NCBI GenBank assembly: GCA_934630905.1
Contig: CAKTXN010000057.1
Coordinates: 1-11,269, forward strand
Source: an uncultured Eggerthellaceae bacterium
GTDB taxonomy: Bacteria > Actinomycetota > Coriobacteriia > Coriobacteriales > Eggerthellaceae
DNA length: 11,269 nucleotides
Direction: 5' to 3'
Under the pieces are notes generated by a model. It did not search any database, had not been told where the DNA came from, and worked only from the letters and a program-made list of their open reading frames with translations. Below are positions 1-7,125 of this stretch, in pieces. The translations under genes and the position numbers were made by a program. Numbering within the stretch: position 1 is the first letter of the stretch; the number at the start of each line of letters is the position of its first letter.

Positions 1-1040
1 GGTGCATCCTGCGACGAGATCTCGAACGTGCCAAGTTTTTGCGCCTCATCGATAATCTCAATCTTATCAGTGCCGATAAGTGGCCTAAATACCGGCATCT
101 CAACGGCAGCATCGGTCGCACGAATATTCTCAAGCGTCTGAGACGCAACCTGCCCCAAGCTCTCGCCTGTCACCAGCGCACCAGCATGCACTTTACGCGC
201 AAGCTGTTCAGCGATTTTGAACATAAGGCGGCGATACATGATAATACGTAGACGCGGCGGTACCTTAAGCGAAATCTCACGTTGGTAGTCACCGAACGGC
301 ACCACGTAAACACGCGCAATGCAGCCCGTCTTCTCAAGAACGTGTGCGATATCATCCACCAAGTACTCGCTGGTATCCGATGTCTGCGGACGTCCCGAAA
401 AGTGAACGCCCATACAAACAGCGCCACGACGCGCCATGCGCCAAAGCGCGACTGGCGAATCGATTCCCGATGACATCAGGCACATCACACGCCCCGAGCT
501 GCCAACGGGCAAACCGCCAATACCGCGAATGCTGTGCGCATATACATACGAAGAGGCCTGCACAACCTCAACGCCAACCGTCAGATCAGGTTCCACCATT
601 TGAACTTTGACCTGCGGAAACGCATCACTTAAAGCACCACCGATAATGCGGTTCATTTCCATAGAGTTCACTGGAAAATCGGTGTGATTACGGCGCGCGG
701 CCACTTTGAAGCTGGCAAAACTACCTGACTCACTCATAGCGACAATACCCGCCGCCGTCATATCCTCAATACTTCGAGGACACTTGAAGCCAAAAGAAAC
801 GCGTGCCACACCAGGAACAGTCGCAATAAAGTGCGCGACACGCGTATGCAGCTCTAAATCGGTCCCTTCGCGAAGAAAGACACAAAGACGCCCAGAAATG
901 CGCTGAATCGTCACCACGGGATAATCCTGCAGCAACGATTCAATGTTTTTCAGCAATCGCATCTCAAAAGATGCACGATTTTTGCCTTTGAGGCCTATTT
1001 CGTGATAGTGGACCAGACAGATTCGTTGAAAATCAGTCAT
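1..1040 (-). CDS. thiI: tRNA 4-thiouridine synthase ThiI (3' end outside window)
   Basis: ThiI adenylates U8 of tRNA and inserts sulfur relayed from a cysteine desulfurase; in some bacteria it also supplies sulfur for the thiamin thiazole. I translated 346 residues before the left edge cuts the gene. The N-terminus reads VHYHEIGLKGKNRASFE (about 10-26), typical of the family. A ferredoxin-like/THUMP region follows to about 175. The PP-loop pyrophosphatase site is MSSGIDSPVALW (189-200), and the signature LVTGESLGQVASQTLENI lies at about 289-306. The usual PP-loop is SGGIDSP, so the second residue is Ser instead of Gly here. The start is ATG, preceded by AAGGATAAGG and 20 nt after the rpoZ stop, so it is probably the last visible gene of the mihF operon. 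The C-terminus is missing, so presence of a rhodanese domain, and therefore a thiamin role, cannot be judged. Confidence 0.93.
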   Translation of the reverse strand, partial: MTDFQRICLVHYHEIGLKGKNRASFEMRLLKNIESLLQDYPVVTIQRISGRLCVFLREGTDLELHTRVAHFIATVPGVARVSFGFKCPRSIEDMTAAGIVAMSESGSFASFKVAARRNHTDFPVNSMEMNRIIGGALSDAFPQVKVQMVEPDLTVGVEVVQASSYVYAHSIRGIGGLPVGSSGRVMCLMSSGIDSPVALWRMARRGAVCMGVHFSGRPQTSDTSEYLVDDIAHVLEKTGCIARVYVVPFGDYQREISLKVPPRLRIIMYRRLMFKIAEQLARKVHAGALVTGESLGQVASQTLENIRATDAAVEMPVFRPLIGTDKIEIIDEAQKLGTFEISSQDA

Positions 1041-1060
1041 CCTTATCCTTACTATAACGC

Positions 1061-1321
1061 TTAATTCGCCTTCAAGTCGATAGTGGCGGGGTCGTAAGAA
1101 ACATCGCCGTCGGCAATTTCAGCGAACGCCAAAGAAAGCGGCTTCTTATCTGCAGCGCGAGCGACCTGCACCGACAAAGACTGAGCGGCAGCACGATCGC
1201 GCTGACCACGCATCATATCGTTGATGTCGCGCGCACGCTTCGCAGCAATGGTGCACAGCAGAAAACGATCATTATCCGTGCGTTCCAAAAGCTCATCGAT
1301 TTTAGGTTCAATCAAGCTCAT
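1061..1321 (-). CDS. rpoZ: DNA-directed RNA polymerase omega subunit
   Basis: Omega binds the beta-prime subunit and helps RNA polymerase assemble. The product is 86 residues, a normal length for the family. It begins MSLIEPKIDELLERTDNDRF and carries the conserved block FLLCTIAAKRARDIN (about 20-34), equivalent to the usual AAKRAR helix. KPLSLAFAEIADG follows near residue 60, matching the omega Kpl-A-EI-G segment. I chose the ATG at 1321 because GGAG lies 8 nt upstream and the family motif then sits at the expected distance. The frame is open upstream for 25 more codons, but those codons fall in the gmk end and spacer and look unlike omega. It follows gmk with a 25-nt gap and precedes thiI by 20 nt. 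The gmk-rpoZ pair is common in bacteria. Confidence 0.93.
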   Translation of the reverse strand: MSLIEPKIDELLERTDNDRFLLCTIAAKRARDINDMMRGQRDRAAAQSLSVQVARAADKKPLSLAFAEIADGDVSYDPATIDLKAN

Positions 1322-1346
1322 AACATTTGCTCCAAAATCATATACA

Positions 1347-1895
1347 TTAGTCACGAACGATAGCAACGAGCTTTTTCGTTGCTTCGTCCAGATCATCGTT
1401 GACTAGACGAACATCGTATTCGAAACGACGCTCCATCTCTTTTTCCGCCGTATTCATGCGCGCTTCAATTACCTCAGCAGATTCAGTACCGCGACCAGAA
1501 AGACGACGACGCAACTCTTCCATACTCGGCGGCTCGATAAAGACTAAGCACGCATCAGGGAAAAGTTGCTTCACTTGAAAGGCGCCCTGAACTTCAATTT
1601 CCAAAATGACTGAGTTGCCCGCGGCAAGGTGCTCTTTGATAGGTGCAAGGGGTGTGCCGTAATAATTATCATTATATTTAGCCCACTCCAAGAAGCCATC
1701 TTCCGAAATTCCCTGTTCAAACTGCTCTTTCGTCATGAAAACATACGAAACACCAGGAATTTCGCCTTCGCGGGGCACACGCGTAGTCGCGGAAACGGAA
1801 ACCCAAATAGAGGGAAGTTCCTGCGCAAGACGAGCCACCAAGGTGCCTTTACCGGCACCCGATGGCCCTGAAATTACATAAAGCTTAGAAGGCAC
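1347..1895 (-). CDS. gmk: guanylate kinase
   Basis: This cytoplasmic enzyme phosphorylates GMP to GDP with ATP, feeding GTP, dGTP and (p)ppGpp pools. The 182-residue product has the P-loop GPSGAGKGT at 10-18 and the GMP-binding stretch SATTRVPREGE at about 35-45, followed by GVSYVF. NYYGTPL and VILEIEVQGA, also conserved in the family, come next. The start is GTG, not ATG, two nucleotides after the mihF stop codon (TAATCGTG). The nearest Shine-Dalgarno-like GGAG is about 12 nt away inside mihF, so translation is probably coupled to mihF. Starting at GTG puts the P-loop at its usual distance from the N-terminus. rpoZ follows 25 nt later. Confidence 0.95.
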   Translation of the reverse strand: MPSKLYVISGPSGAGKGTLVARLAQELPSIWVSVSATTRVPREGEIPGVSYVFMTKEQFEQGISEDGFLEWAKYNDNYYGTPLAPIKEHLAAGNSVILEIEVQGAFQVKQLFPDACLVFIEPPSMEELRRRLSGRGTESAEVIEARMNTAEKEMERRFEYDVRLVNDDLDEATKKLVAIVRD

Positions 1896-1897
1896 GA

Positions 1898-2206
1898 TTA
1901 GCCCAAACGCTCCAGAAGCGCAGCCTGCTGGCGCTCACCTAAACCGCGAAGACGGCGGCTATCGGCAATGTTAAGTTCGGTCATGATCTTCTCGGCCTTG
2001 GCCTTGCCGTAGCCAGGAAGGGTCTCGATAAGAGTGGAAACCTTCATGCGACCAACGATTTCATCATCTTTCATGGCGATGACTTCCGCAAGAGTAAGAG
2101 CGCCCGACTTAAGCTGCTCACGAATTTCTGCACGCTTTGCGCGAGCCTGCTTAGCCTTTTCCAGTGCCTGTGCGCGCTCTTCGGGAGTCAACTGAGGAAT
2201 TGCCAT
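1898..2206 (-). CDS. mihF: integration host factor, actinobacterial type (mIHF)
   Basis: mIHF is the small nucleoid-associated protein of Actinobacteria; it binds and bends DNA and is unrelated in fold to E. coli IHF. The product is 102 residues. The N-terminal half (about 5-45) is a charged helix rich in Ala, Lys and Glu. The C-terminal half has LPGYGKAKAEKIM (63-75) and IADSRRLRGLGERQ (80-93), a helix-two-turn-helix-like DNA-binding module that matches the LPG-G and SRR-RGLG pattern of the family. The ATG at 2206 is preceded by AAAGGAG with 6 nt spacing, and MAIPQLTPEE is the familiar start. Six upstream in-frame codons (to 2224) overlap the ribosome-binding site and are rejected. A promoter about 100 nt upstream probably drives mihF-gmk-rpoZ-thiI. 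Confidence 0.94.
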   Translation of the reverse strand: MAIPQLTPEERAQALEKAKQARAKRAEIREQLKSGALTLAEVIAMKDDEIVGRMKVSTLIETLPGYGKAKAEKIMTELNIADSRRLRGLGERQQAALLERLG

Positions 2207-2371
2207 TCTAATCTCCTTTTTCAAATTATCTCACGGGCAAAATTCAACCCGCCTATTACTTCTGCGAGACGTTCTGTGATGCCGCCTCAAGAATGCAAAT
2301 CTAGATATTACACGAAATACCCAGCTCATACAATAAAAAATAATGGGATGAACAAGAATCGGACAAAAAAA
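2207..2371 (-). other. pyrF-mihF intergenic region
   Basis: This AT-richer gap holds the mihF promoter and its leader. The pyrF stop is followed at once by seven T residues on the transcribed strand (2365-2371), but I see no stable hairpin directly upstream. An intrinsic terminator for the pyr operon is therefore not convincing. No further gene is visible. Confidence 0.6.
2305..2333 (-). promoter_or_regulatory. predicted promoter of mihF-gmk-rpoZ-thiI
   Basis: On the minus strand TTGTAT (2328-2333) is followed by exactly 17 nt and then TAATAT (2305-2310), a good housekeeping sigma factor match. The predicted transcription start near 2297 gives a 5' leader of about 90 nt before the mihF ATG. 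This is the only clear promoter in the 165-nt gap between pyrF and mihF. It suggests the mihF group is transcribed separately from the pyr operon, although read-through from pyrF remains possible. Confidence 0.65.
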
Positions 2372-3103
2372 TTACGCGGTGATACCTTCAAGTTCGCAAA
2401 TTATGCTGCGAAATGCCTCCACGGGATCGGCCGCTTTCGTGATGGGGCGACCAATGACAAGATGCGATGCGCCATGCTCAACGGCAAAGGAAGGGGTCGC
2501 GATGCGCTTTTGATCTCCCGCATCCGCACCAGCAGGACGAATGCCCGGCGTTACAATAGCAGCAGTATCTCCCAGCAAGGCACGAAGTTGCTCTGCTTCC
2601 CAAGGGGAAGAAACAACGCCAGAGACACCGGCGGTTTTTGTGAGAGCCGCAAGCAGATTCACCTGGTCGGCAGCGGCGCGATTAACGCCAATCTCAGCCA
2701 ACGTTGCGTCATCCATGCTGGTCAGCACAGTAACGCCCAACGTAATGGGAACATCACCCTTGCCCGCTGCTTGCTCTACCGCCTTCTGAGCGGCGCTCAT
2801 CATCTCAACGCCACCCGAAGCATGCATGGTAAGCATATCGGCGCCAATGGAAACCAGCGAGCCAATAGCACCTTGCACCTGATGCGGAATATCGTAGAGC
2901 TTCAAGTCAATGAATACCTTGTAGCCCATATCCTTGAATTTCTGCACGAATGCAGGGCCTTCCTTGTAGAACAGCGTCATGCCGATCTTCACCCAACGGG
3001 CTTCGCCCTGAAGCTTTTCCGCCAAATCGAGCGCCTCTTGCGCCTCCAAGTCAAGCGCGATAATCACGCGGTCGGCCGGTTCGAGTTCCTTGTAGTTTTG
3101 CAT
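2372..3103 (-). CDS. pyrF: orotidine 5'-phosphate decarboxylase
   Basis: PyrF decarboxylates OMP to UMP, the last step of de novo pyrimidine synthesis. The product is 243 residues, a normal length for the compact bacterial (group I) enzyme. The catalytic Asp-Lys-x-x-Asp array is in FIDLKLYDIP (D66, K68, D71), and VIIALDLE (13-20) and VKIG (38-41) supply further active-site residues. VTPGIRP (184-190) and VIGRPIT (216-222) are the phosphate-gripping end of the barrel. The ATG at 3103 has AGAGGT 7 nt upstream; a GTG three codons earlier (3112) overlaps that site and is less likely. The gene follows pyrD by 15 nt and ends the pyr operon. Confidence 0.95.
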   Translation of the reverse strand: MQNYKELEPADRVIIALDLEAQEALDLAEKLQGEARWVKIGMTLFYKEGPAFVQKFKDMGYKVFIDLKLYDIPHQVQGAIGSLVSIGADMLTMHASGGVEMMSAAQKAVEQAAGKGDVPITLGVTVLTSMDDATLAEIGVNRAAADQVNLLAALTKTAGVSGVVSSPWEAEQLRALLGDTAAIVTPGIRPAGADAGDQKRIATPSFAVEHGASHLVIGRPITKAADPVEAFRSIICELEGITA

Positions 3104-3118
3104 AAGATGCACCTCTTT

Positions 3119-4033
3119 CTAACACTCAAGAGCGCCAATGAGCTCGTTCACATCGGAAACGCCCTGCTCTTCGCAATACGCCTCAATGCCCTCAATAACA
3201 TCGATAGTAGCATGCGGATTCATGAAATTCGCCGTGCCCACCGCAACTGCGGTTGCACCGGCAAGCATGAATTCAACAGCATCGATGCCCGTTGTCACGC
3301 CGCCCATGCCCAAAATGGGTACGTCAACCGCCTGATGGCACTGCCACACCATACGCAGCGCAACGGGCTTGACCGCGGGACCGGAAAGACCGCCCACCAC
3401 GCGAGCCAAAACAGGCTTGCGGCGTTTCGCGTCAATCGCCATGCCCAGCAGGGTATTGATCAGGGAGATCGCGTCAGCGCCTTCTTCTTGCGCAACTTTT
3501 GCAATCTCCGTGATATCGGTAACGTTCGGCGTAAGTTTCACGATCATGGGACGCTTCGTAGCGTTACGGCAGGCGCGAATCACTTCGGAGGCTTTCTCCG
3601 GCACGCAACCGAATGTCATGCCACCCGCATCAACATTGGGGCAGCTGATGTTGATCTCGTAGGCATGTACATGGGGGCAATCTTCCAGACGCTCCACAAC
3701 GGCTTGGTATTCACCTACGGAGTGACCCGACACATTCACGATGCAGGGAACGTCTTGCGTTGCCAACCAGGCAATATCGCCTTCGATCAAATGGTTGACA
3801 CCGGGGTTCTGCAAGCCAATGGAATTCAGCATACCGCTCGGGGTTTCCGCAATACGCACGGCATCGTTTCCCGCCCAACCGTTCAAGGAAACGCCTTTCG
3901 TGGTAACGGCGCCCAAACGCGAAAGGTCCACGAAATTGGCGTATTCGCGCCCCGCAGCAAACGTGCCCGATGCAACCGTCACCGGGTTGCGCATGATAAG
4001 ACCACCAAGGTTGACTTGGGCATTCACTGCCAT
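3119..4033 (-). CDS. pyrD: dihydroorotate dehydrogenase, class 1B catalytic subunit
   Basis: PyrD is the FMN subunit that oxidises dihydroorotate to orotate. In class 1B it forms a heterotetramer with PyrK, which passes electrons to NAD+. The product is 304 residues. It shows NPVTVASGTFAAG (about 16-28), TTKGVSLNGWAGN with SIGLQNPG downstream, and the catalytic loop NISCPNVDAGG, whose Cys131 is the expected active-site base of class 1 enzymes. GMGGV and AGATAVAVGTANF near the C-terminus match the FMN phosphate site. The ATG at 4033 overlaps the pyrK stop as TAATG, a usual sign of translational coupling. An in-frame GTG two codons earlier (4039) is a possible alternative. The pairing with pyrK supports class 1B over 1A. 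Confidence 0.95.
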   Translation of the reverse strand: MAVNAQVNLGGLIMRNPVTVASGTFAAGREYANFVDLSRLGAVTTKGVSLNGWAGNDAVRIAETPSGMLNSIGLQNPGVNHLIEGDIAWLATQDVPCIVNVSGHSVGEYQAVVERLEDCPHVHAYEINISCPNVDAGGMTFGCVPEKASEVIRACRNATKRPMIVKLTPNVTDITEIAKVAQEEGADAISLINTLLGMAIDAKRRKPVLARVVGGLSGPAVKPVALRMVWQCHQAVDVPILGMGGVTTGIDAVEFMLAGATAVAVGTANFMNPHATIDVIEGIEAYCEEQGVSDVNELIGALEC

Positions 4034-4812
4034 TACCACACCACCTTCTCTGCTTCGAAAATCGGGCCGTCAACGCAAGCGCGCTTGCGGCCATCCACCG
4101 TCTCCACAACGCACGATAGGCAAGCTCCCACACCGCACGCCATGCGCTTCTCCATGGACACCTGGCACGCAACACCTGCACGCGCTGCCGTTTGCGCGAT
4201 AATGCGCATGAGCGGTTCCGGACCGCAGACATACACCATGTCGTACGCGTTTTTAGCAAGCAACTCTTCCACGGGCCCCGTGCAGAAACCAGCGCAGCCG
4301 AACGTGCCATCGTCAGTTGCGCAATGCAACGCGCCGCCGTGAACCTGCTTGTATAAATCATACGTGACCAGCGCGTCTTTCGTAGCAGCGCCAATGACAA
4401 CATCCACCGTTGCGCCCGCAGCTTTCGCCTGCTTGGACAACATAAACAACGGAGCTGCGCCCACACCGCCGCCAACAATCAATACGCGCTTGCCCGCTTC
4501 GGGAATATCCCAACCGCGGCCGATCGAGCCAATAACATCAAACTCGTGACCAGGAACAGCCGAAGTCATAAATTGCGTTCCCTCGCCCACCACCTGGTAC
4601 AAGATGGTCATGCGACCCGCTTTGGGATCGGTATCAAGAATCGAAAACGGGCGTCGCAAGATGTGCTCGCCGAAGCCATTGAGCTTCATGTGCACAAACT
4701 GCCCTGGCAATACAAGCGGAGCCACTTGGGGGCTTTCCAGCTCCATGATGTAGAGGCGCGGCCCTACGTTATCGTTTCGAAGGACTATCGCCTTCTCATC
4801 TATCAGAGTCAT
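4033..4812 (-). CDS. pyrK: dihydroorotate dehydrogenase electron transfer subunit
   Basis: PyrK carries FAD and a [2Fe-2S] cluster and links PyrD to NAD+. The product is 259 residues. RRPFSI (53-58) is the FAD-binding motif. LIVGGGVGAAPLF (111-123) and YVCGPEPLM (194-202) form the nucleotide-binding part of the ferredoxin reductase fold. The cluster ligands are visible as C226-x4-C231-x2-C234-x11-C246. The ATG at 4812 has a near-perfect AAGGAGG with 5 nt spacing. The frame stays open for 11 codons upstream (MLLSSSEKEEY), but that stretch contains the ribosome-binding site, so it is excluded. Its stop overlaps the pyrD start, while a 93-nt spacer separates it from pyrC. Confidence 0.95.
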   Translation of the reverse strand: MTLIDEKAIVLRNDNVGPRLYIMELESPQVAPLVLPGQFVHMKLNGFGEHILRRPFSILDTDPKAGRMTILYQVVGEGTQFMTSAVPGHEFDVIGSIGRGWDIPEAGKRVLIVGGGVGAAPLFMLSKQAKAAGATVDVVIGAATKDALVTYDLYKQVHGGALHCATDDGTFGCAGFCTGPVEELLAKNAYDMVYVCGPEPLMRIIAQTAARAGVACQVSMEKRMACGVGACLSCVVETVDGRKRACVDGPIFEAEKVVW

Positions 4813-4905
4813 GTATTCCTCCTTTTCCGAGCTGCTCAGCAGCAAATAAGCACCGCATGGAAACAGCGCGCCGCCTTCTCTTAGCAGCGCAGCATCCGCC
4901 TCATG
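4813..4905 (-). other. pyrC-pyrK spacer
   Basis: This 93-nt gap is long for an operon whose other junctions are 2 nt, overlapping or 15 nt. On the transcribed strand it has a small perfect hairpin, GCTGC-TGA-GCAGC (4835-4847), just before the pyrK ribosome-binding site. A seven-codon frame (MRRMLRC) starts one base after the pyrC stop and has a GGTGG about 9 nt upstream. Neither element has a proven role, and I see no promoter here. Confidence 0.4.
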
Positions 4906-6198
4906 TTAAGCAACCACCGTGCAATCAATCATCGTGGGCTGGCCACCAACATACACATCCGTTGCACGTCCAACCAAGTTTGCACCGATAAACGCGCTAT
5001 TCGTTGCCTTAGACTGGAAATCCTGCTCGGTAACCGTCCATGCCAAATTCGGATCGATAATCGTCACATCGGCAACGCTTCCGACTGCCAACGTAACCGG
5101 CTCTACGCGCAGAATCTCGCGCGGCTTGACAGCCATGAGCTCAACCATACGCTGCCAGGTAATGACGCCGGGATTCACCAGATTCGTCAGGATAAGACCG
5201 ACCGACGTTTCAATGCCCGTCATGCCAAACGGCGCCAGCTCGAACTCGCGATCTTTTTCGTACGCAGCATGGGGCGCATGATCGGTAACAATAACGTCAA
5301 CAGAGCCATCAACTACGCCTTCGATGAGCGCTTTGCAATCGTTTTTCGTGCGCAGCGGCGGATTGACCTTGAAGTTCGTATTGTAATCAACGCCAATCAT
5401 ATCTTCGTCAAGGAACAAGTGGTGCGGCGTTGCTTCGCATGTCACCTTCAAGCCTTCCGCCTTTGCGGCACGAACTGCATTCAAACCGCGTTTCGTTGAA
5501 ATATGCTGAATATGAAGCGGGCAGTTTGTCAAACGGCTCAGCGCAATGTCACGCTGAATCTGCAGCTCTTCGCCTTCAGCAGGCCAGCCGGCAACGCCCA
5601 GGCGCGTAGAGACAACGCCTTCGTTCACTTGCCCCGTTCCTACCAGATCCTCATCTTGGCAGTGGCTCATGACAACGCGGTTGAACTGCGCAGCGTAGTC
5701 CATAACACGGCGCATCATGCCGGCACCTTGAACGCCACGGCCGTCATCGGTGAACGCAACGGCGCCATGAGCAGCCATATCGCCCATTTCCGCCAAACTT
5801 TCGCCTTTGAGGCCCTTCGTGCATGCGCCGGAGATATACACGCGGCAAGCACCTACTTCCTTCGCGCGCGCCTTTGTATACTCCACCGCCAAAGCCGTAT
5901 CGGTTACGGGAAGCGTATTCGGCATGGCACATACTGCCGTGAAGCCGCCATGCGCCGCGGCGCGCGTGCCGGAATGGATGTCCTCTTTGAACTCGTAGCC
6001 CGGTTCGCGCAGATGCACATGGATATCTACCAAGCCTGGAACCAGGACCTTCCCCGTCATATCGCGCTCTTCAGCGCCCGGAACGGAAAGATTTTCGCCA
6101 ATCTGGGCAATCTTTCCGTCTTCGATGAGTACATCGCAAACGCTATCAAGGTCTACTTGCGGGTCAATTGCCCGCACACCTTTAAGAATCAGAGCCAT
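4906..6198 (-). CDS. pyrC: dihydroorotase, class I
   Basis: PyrC cyclises carbamoyl aspartate to dihydroorotate, step 3 of the pathway. The 430-residue length and sequence fit class I dihydroorotases of the amidohydrolase superfamily. Predicted zinc ligands are the HxH pair in DIHVHLREPG (H60, H62), SHCQDEDLV (H179) and HIQHIS (H232). The catalytic Asp is in VTDHAPH (D306). GGFTAVCAMPNT (84-95) and EATPHHLFLDED (255-266) are further family blocks. D151 in FTDDG is the likely bridging carboxylate position of this class. The ATG at 6198 has GGGAGG 5 nt upstream and lies inside the 3' end of pyrB (17-nt overlap), suggesting coupled translation. Class I enzymes such as the Aquifex one associate with PyrB; whether this one does is unknown. 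Confidence 0.96.
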   Translation of the reverse strand: MALILKGVRAIDPQVDLDSVCDVLIEDGKIAQIGENLSVPGAEERDMTGKVLVPGLVDIHVHLREPGYEFKEDIHSGTRAAAHGGFTAVCAMPNTLPVTDTALAVEYTKARAKEVGACRVYISGACTKGLKGESLAEMGDMAAHGAVAFTDDGRGVQGAGMMRRVMDYAAQFNRVVMSHCQDEDLVGTGQVNEGVVSTRLGVAGWPAEGEELQIQRDIALSRLTNCPLHIQHISTKRGLNAVRAAKAEGLKVTCEATPHHLFLDEDMIGVDYNTNFKVNPPLRTKNDCKALIEGVVDGSVDVIVTDHAPHAAYEKDREFELAPFGMTGIETSVGLILTNLVNPGVITWQRMVELMAVKPREILRVEPVTLAVGSVADVTIIDPNLAWTVTEQDFQSKATNSAFIGANLVGRATDVYVGGQPTMIDCTVVA

Positions 6199-7123
6199 CG
6201 TTGCCTCCCAACAGCAAATACAGAACCGCCATGCGCGTCAAAATGCCTGCATACACCTGATCAAGAATCACCGAACGCTCGGGATGGTCGGCCATGTAGC
6301 TATCAAGCTCAATGCCGCGATTGATAGGGCCGGGGTGGCAGATGATAGCATCCTTCTTCATGAACCGCTCGCGTTCTTTATTCAAGCCGTACAGCAAGCT
6401 GTACTCGCGCAAGCTGGGGAACGGGGCATCTTCGATGCGCTCCATCTGAATGCGCAGCATATACACCACGTCAAGCTCGGGCAGCGCTTCCTCGATATTC
6501 GCCGTTACGTGATCGACGCCTAAGATTTCGGGGCGCGCCGGCAGCAGCGTTGCAGGAGCGATAACCGTAACGGTAGCTCCCATGATTTTCAGCGCGGGAA
6601 TAAGCGATCCGCACACGCGCGAATGGTTGATATCGCCCACAATACCTACGTGCAAGCCTTCGAACGAACCTTTGCGCTCCCAAATGGAGTACAAGTCCAA
6701 CAGCGCTTGCGTAGGGTGCTGGTGCTTGCCATCGCCCGCGTCAATTACGGGAAGGCCCGATGTTTGCGCAATCTTATACGGCGCACCAGCGTGTTTATCA
6801 CGCACGACAATGCAGTCAATCTTATAAGAGCACAGCGTTTTCACGGTATCCACCAGGCTTTCGCCTTTTACTGTGGACGTAGACGTGCCGCCAAACGCCA
6901 TGGTATCGCAGCTCAGGCGCTTTTCAGCCAGCTCGAACGAGCTTCTGGTACGCGTTGACGGTTCGTTGAACATATTCACAACCGTATATCCCTTGAGCGT
7001 GGGCACCTTCTTCACGCGGCGCTCGTTGACCGCCTTGAAGCTTTGCGCCGTACGCAGGATAGTCATGATGTCCTCGGCGGAATACTCCGTGATGTCAATG
7101 AGATTCTTATGGTTGAATGCCAT
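6182..7123 (-). CDS. pyrB: aspartate carbamoyltransferase catalytic subunit
   Basis: PyrB condenses carbamoyl phosphate with aspartate, the committed step of pyrimidine synthesis. The product is 313 residues. The carbamoyl-phosphate loop is NEPSTRTRSSFE (53-64), followed by the mobile loop with K86 in STVKGESL. GDGKHQHPTQALLD (130-143) and CHPGPINRGIE (262-272) complete the active site, and VGDINHSRV (162-170) marks the second domain. No regulatory subunit gene (pyrI) is nearby, so allosteric control like that in E. coli is not indicated. The ATG lies 2 nt after the pyrR stop and GGGAG is about 12 nt upstream. The 3' end overlaps pyrC by 17 nt. Confidence 0.96.
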   Translation of the reverse strand: MAFNHKNLIDITEYSAEDIMTILRTAQSFKAVNERRVKKVPTLKGYTVVNMFNEPSTRTRSSFELAEKRLSCDTMAFGGTSTSTVKGESLVDTVKTLCSYKIDCIVVRDKHAGAPYKIAQTSGLPVIDAGDGKHQHPTQALLDLYSIWERKGSFEGLHVGIVGDINHSRVCGSLIPALKIMGATVTVIAPATLLPARPEILGVDHVTANIEEALPELDVVYMLRIQMERIEDAPFPSLREYSLLYGLNKERERFMKKDAIICHPGPINRGIELDSYMADHPERSVILDQVYAGILTRMAVLYLLLGGNDGSDS

Positions 7124-7125
7124 GA

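Noticed and set aside
2365..2374. T tract after pyrF as an intrinsic terminator
   Set aside because: Seven T residues follow the stop codon, but I could not pair the preceding bases into a stable stem.
2276..4342. A 688-codon open frame on the plus strand
   Set aside because: It lies antisense to pyrF, pyrD and pyrK, whose products are unmistakable. Its translation is rich in Arg, His and Asn with no recognisable domain, as expected of a frame opened by codon bias on the other strand.
4813..4845. N-terminal extension of PyrK (MLLSSSEKEEY)
   Set aside because: The extension encodes the AAGGAGG ribosome-binding site of the ATG at 4812 and is not similar to PyrK.
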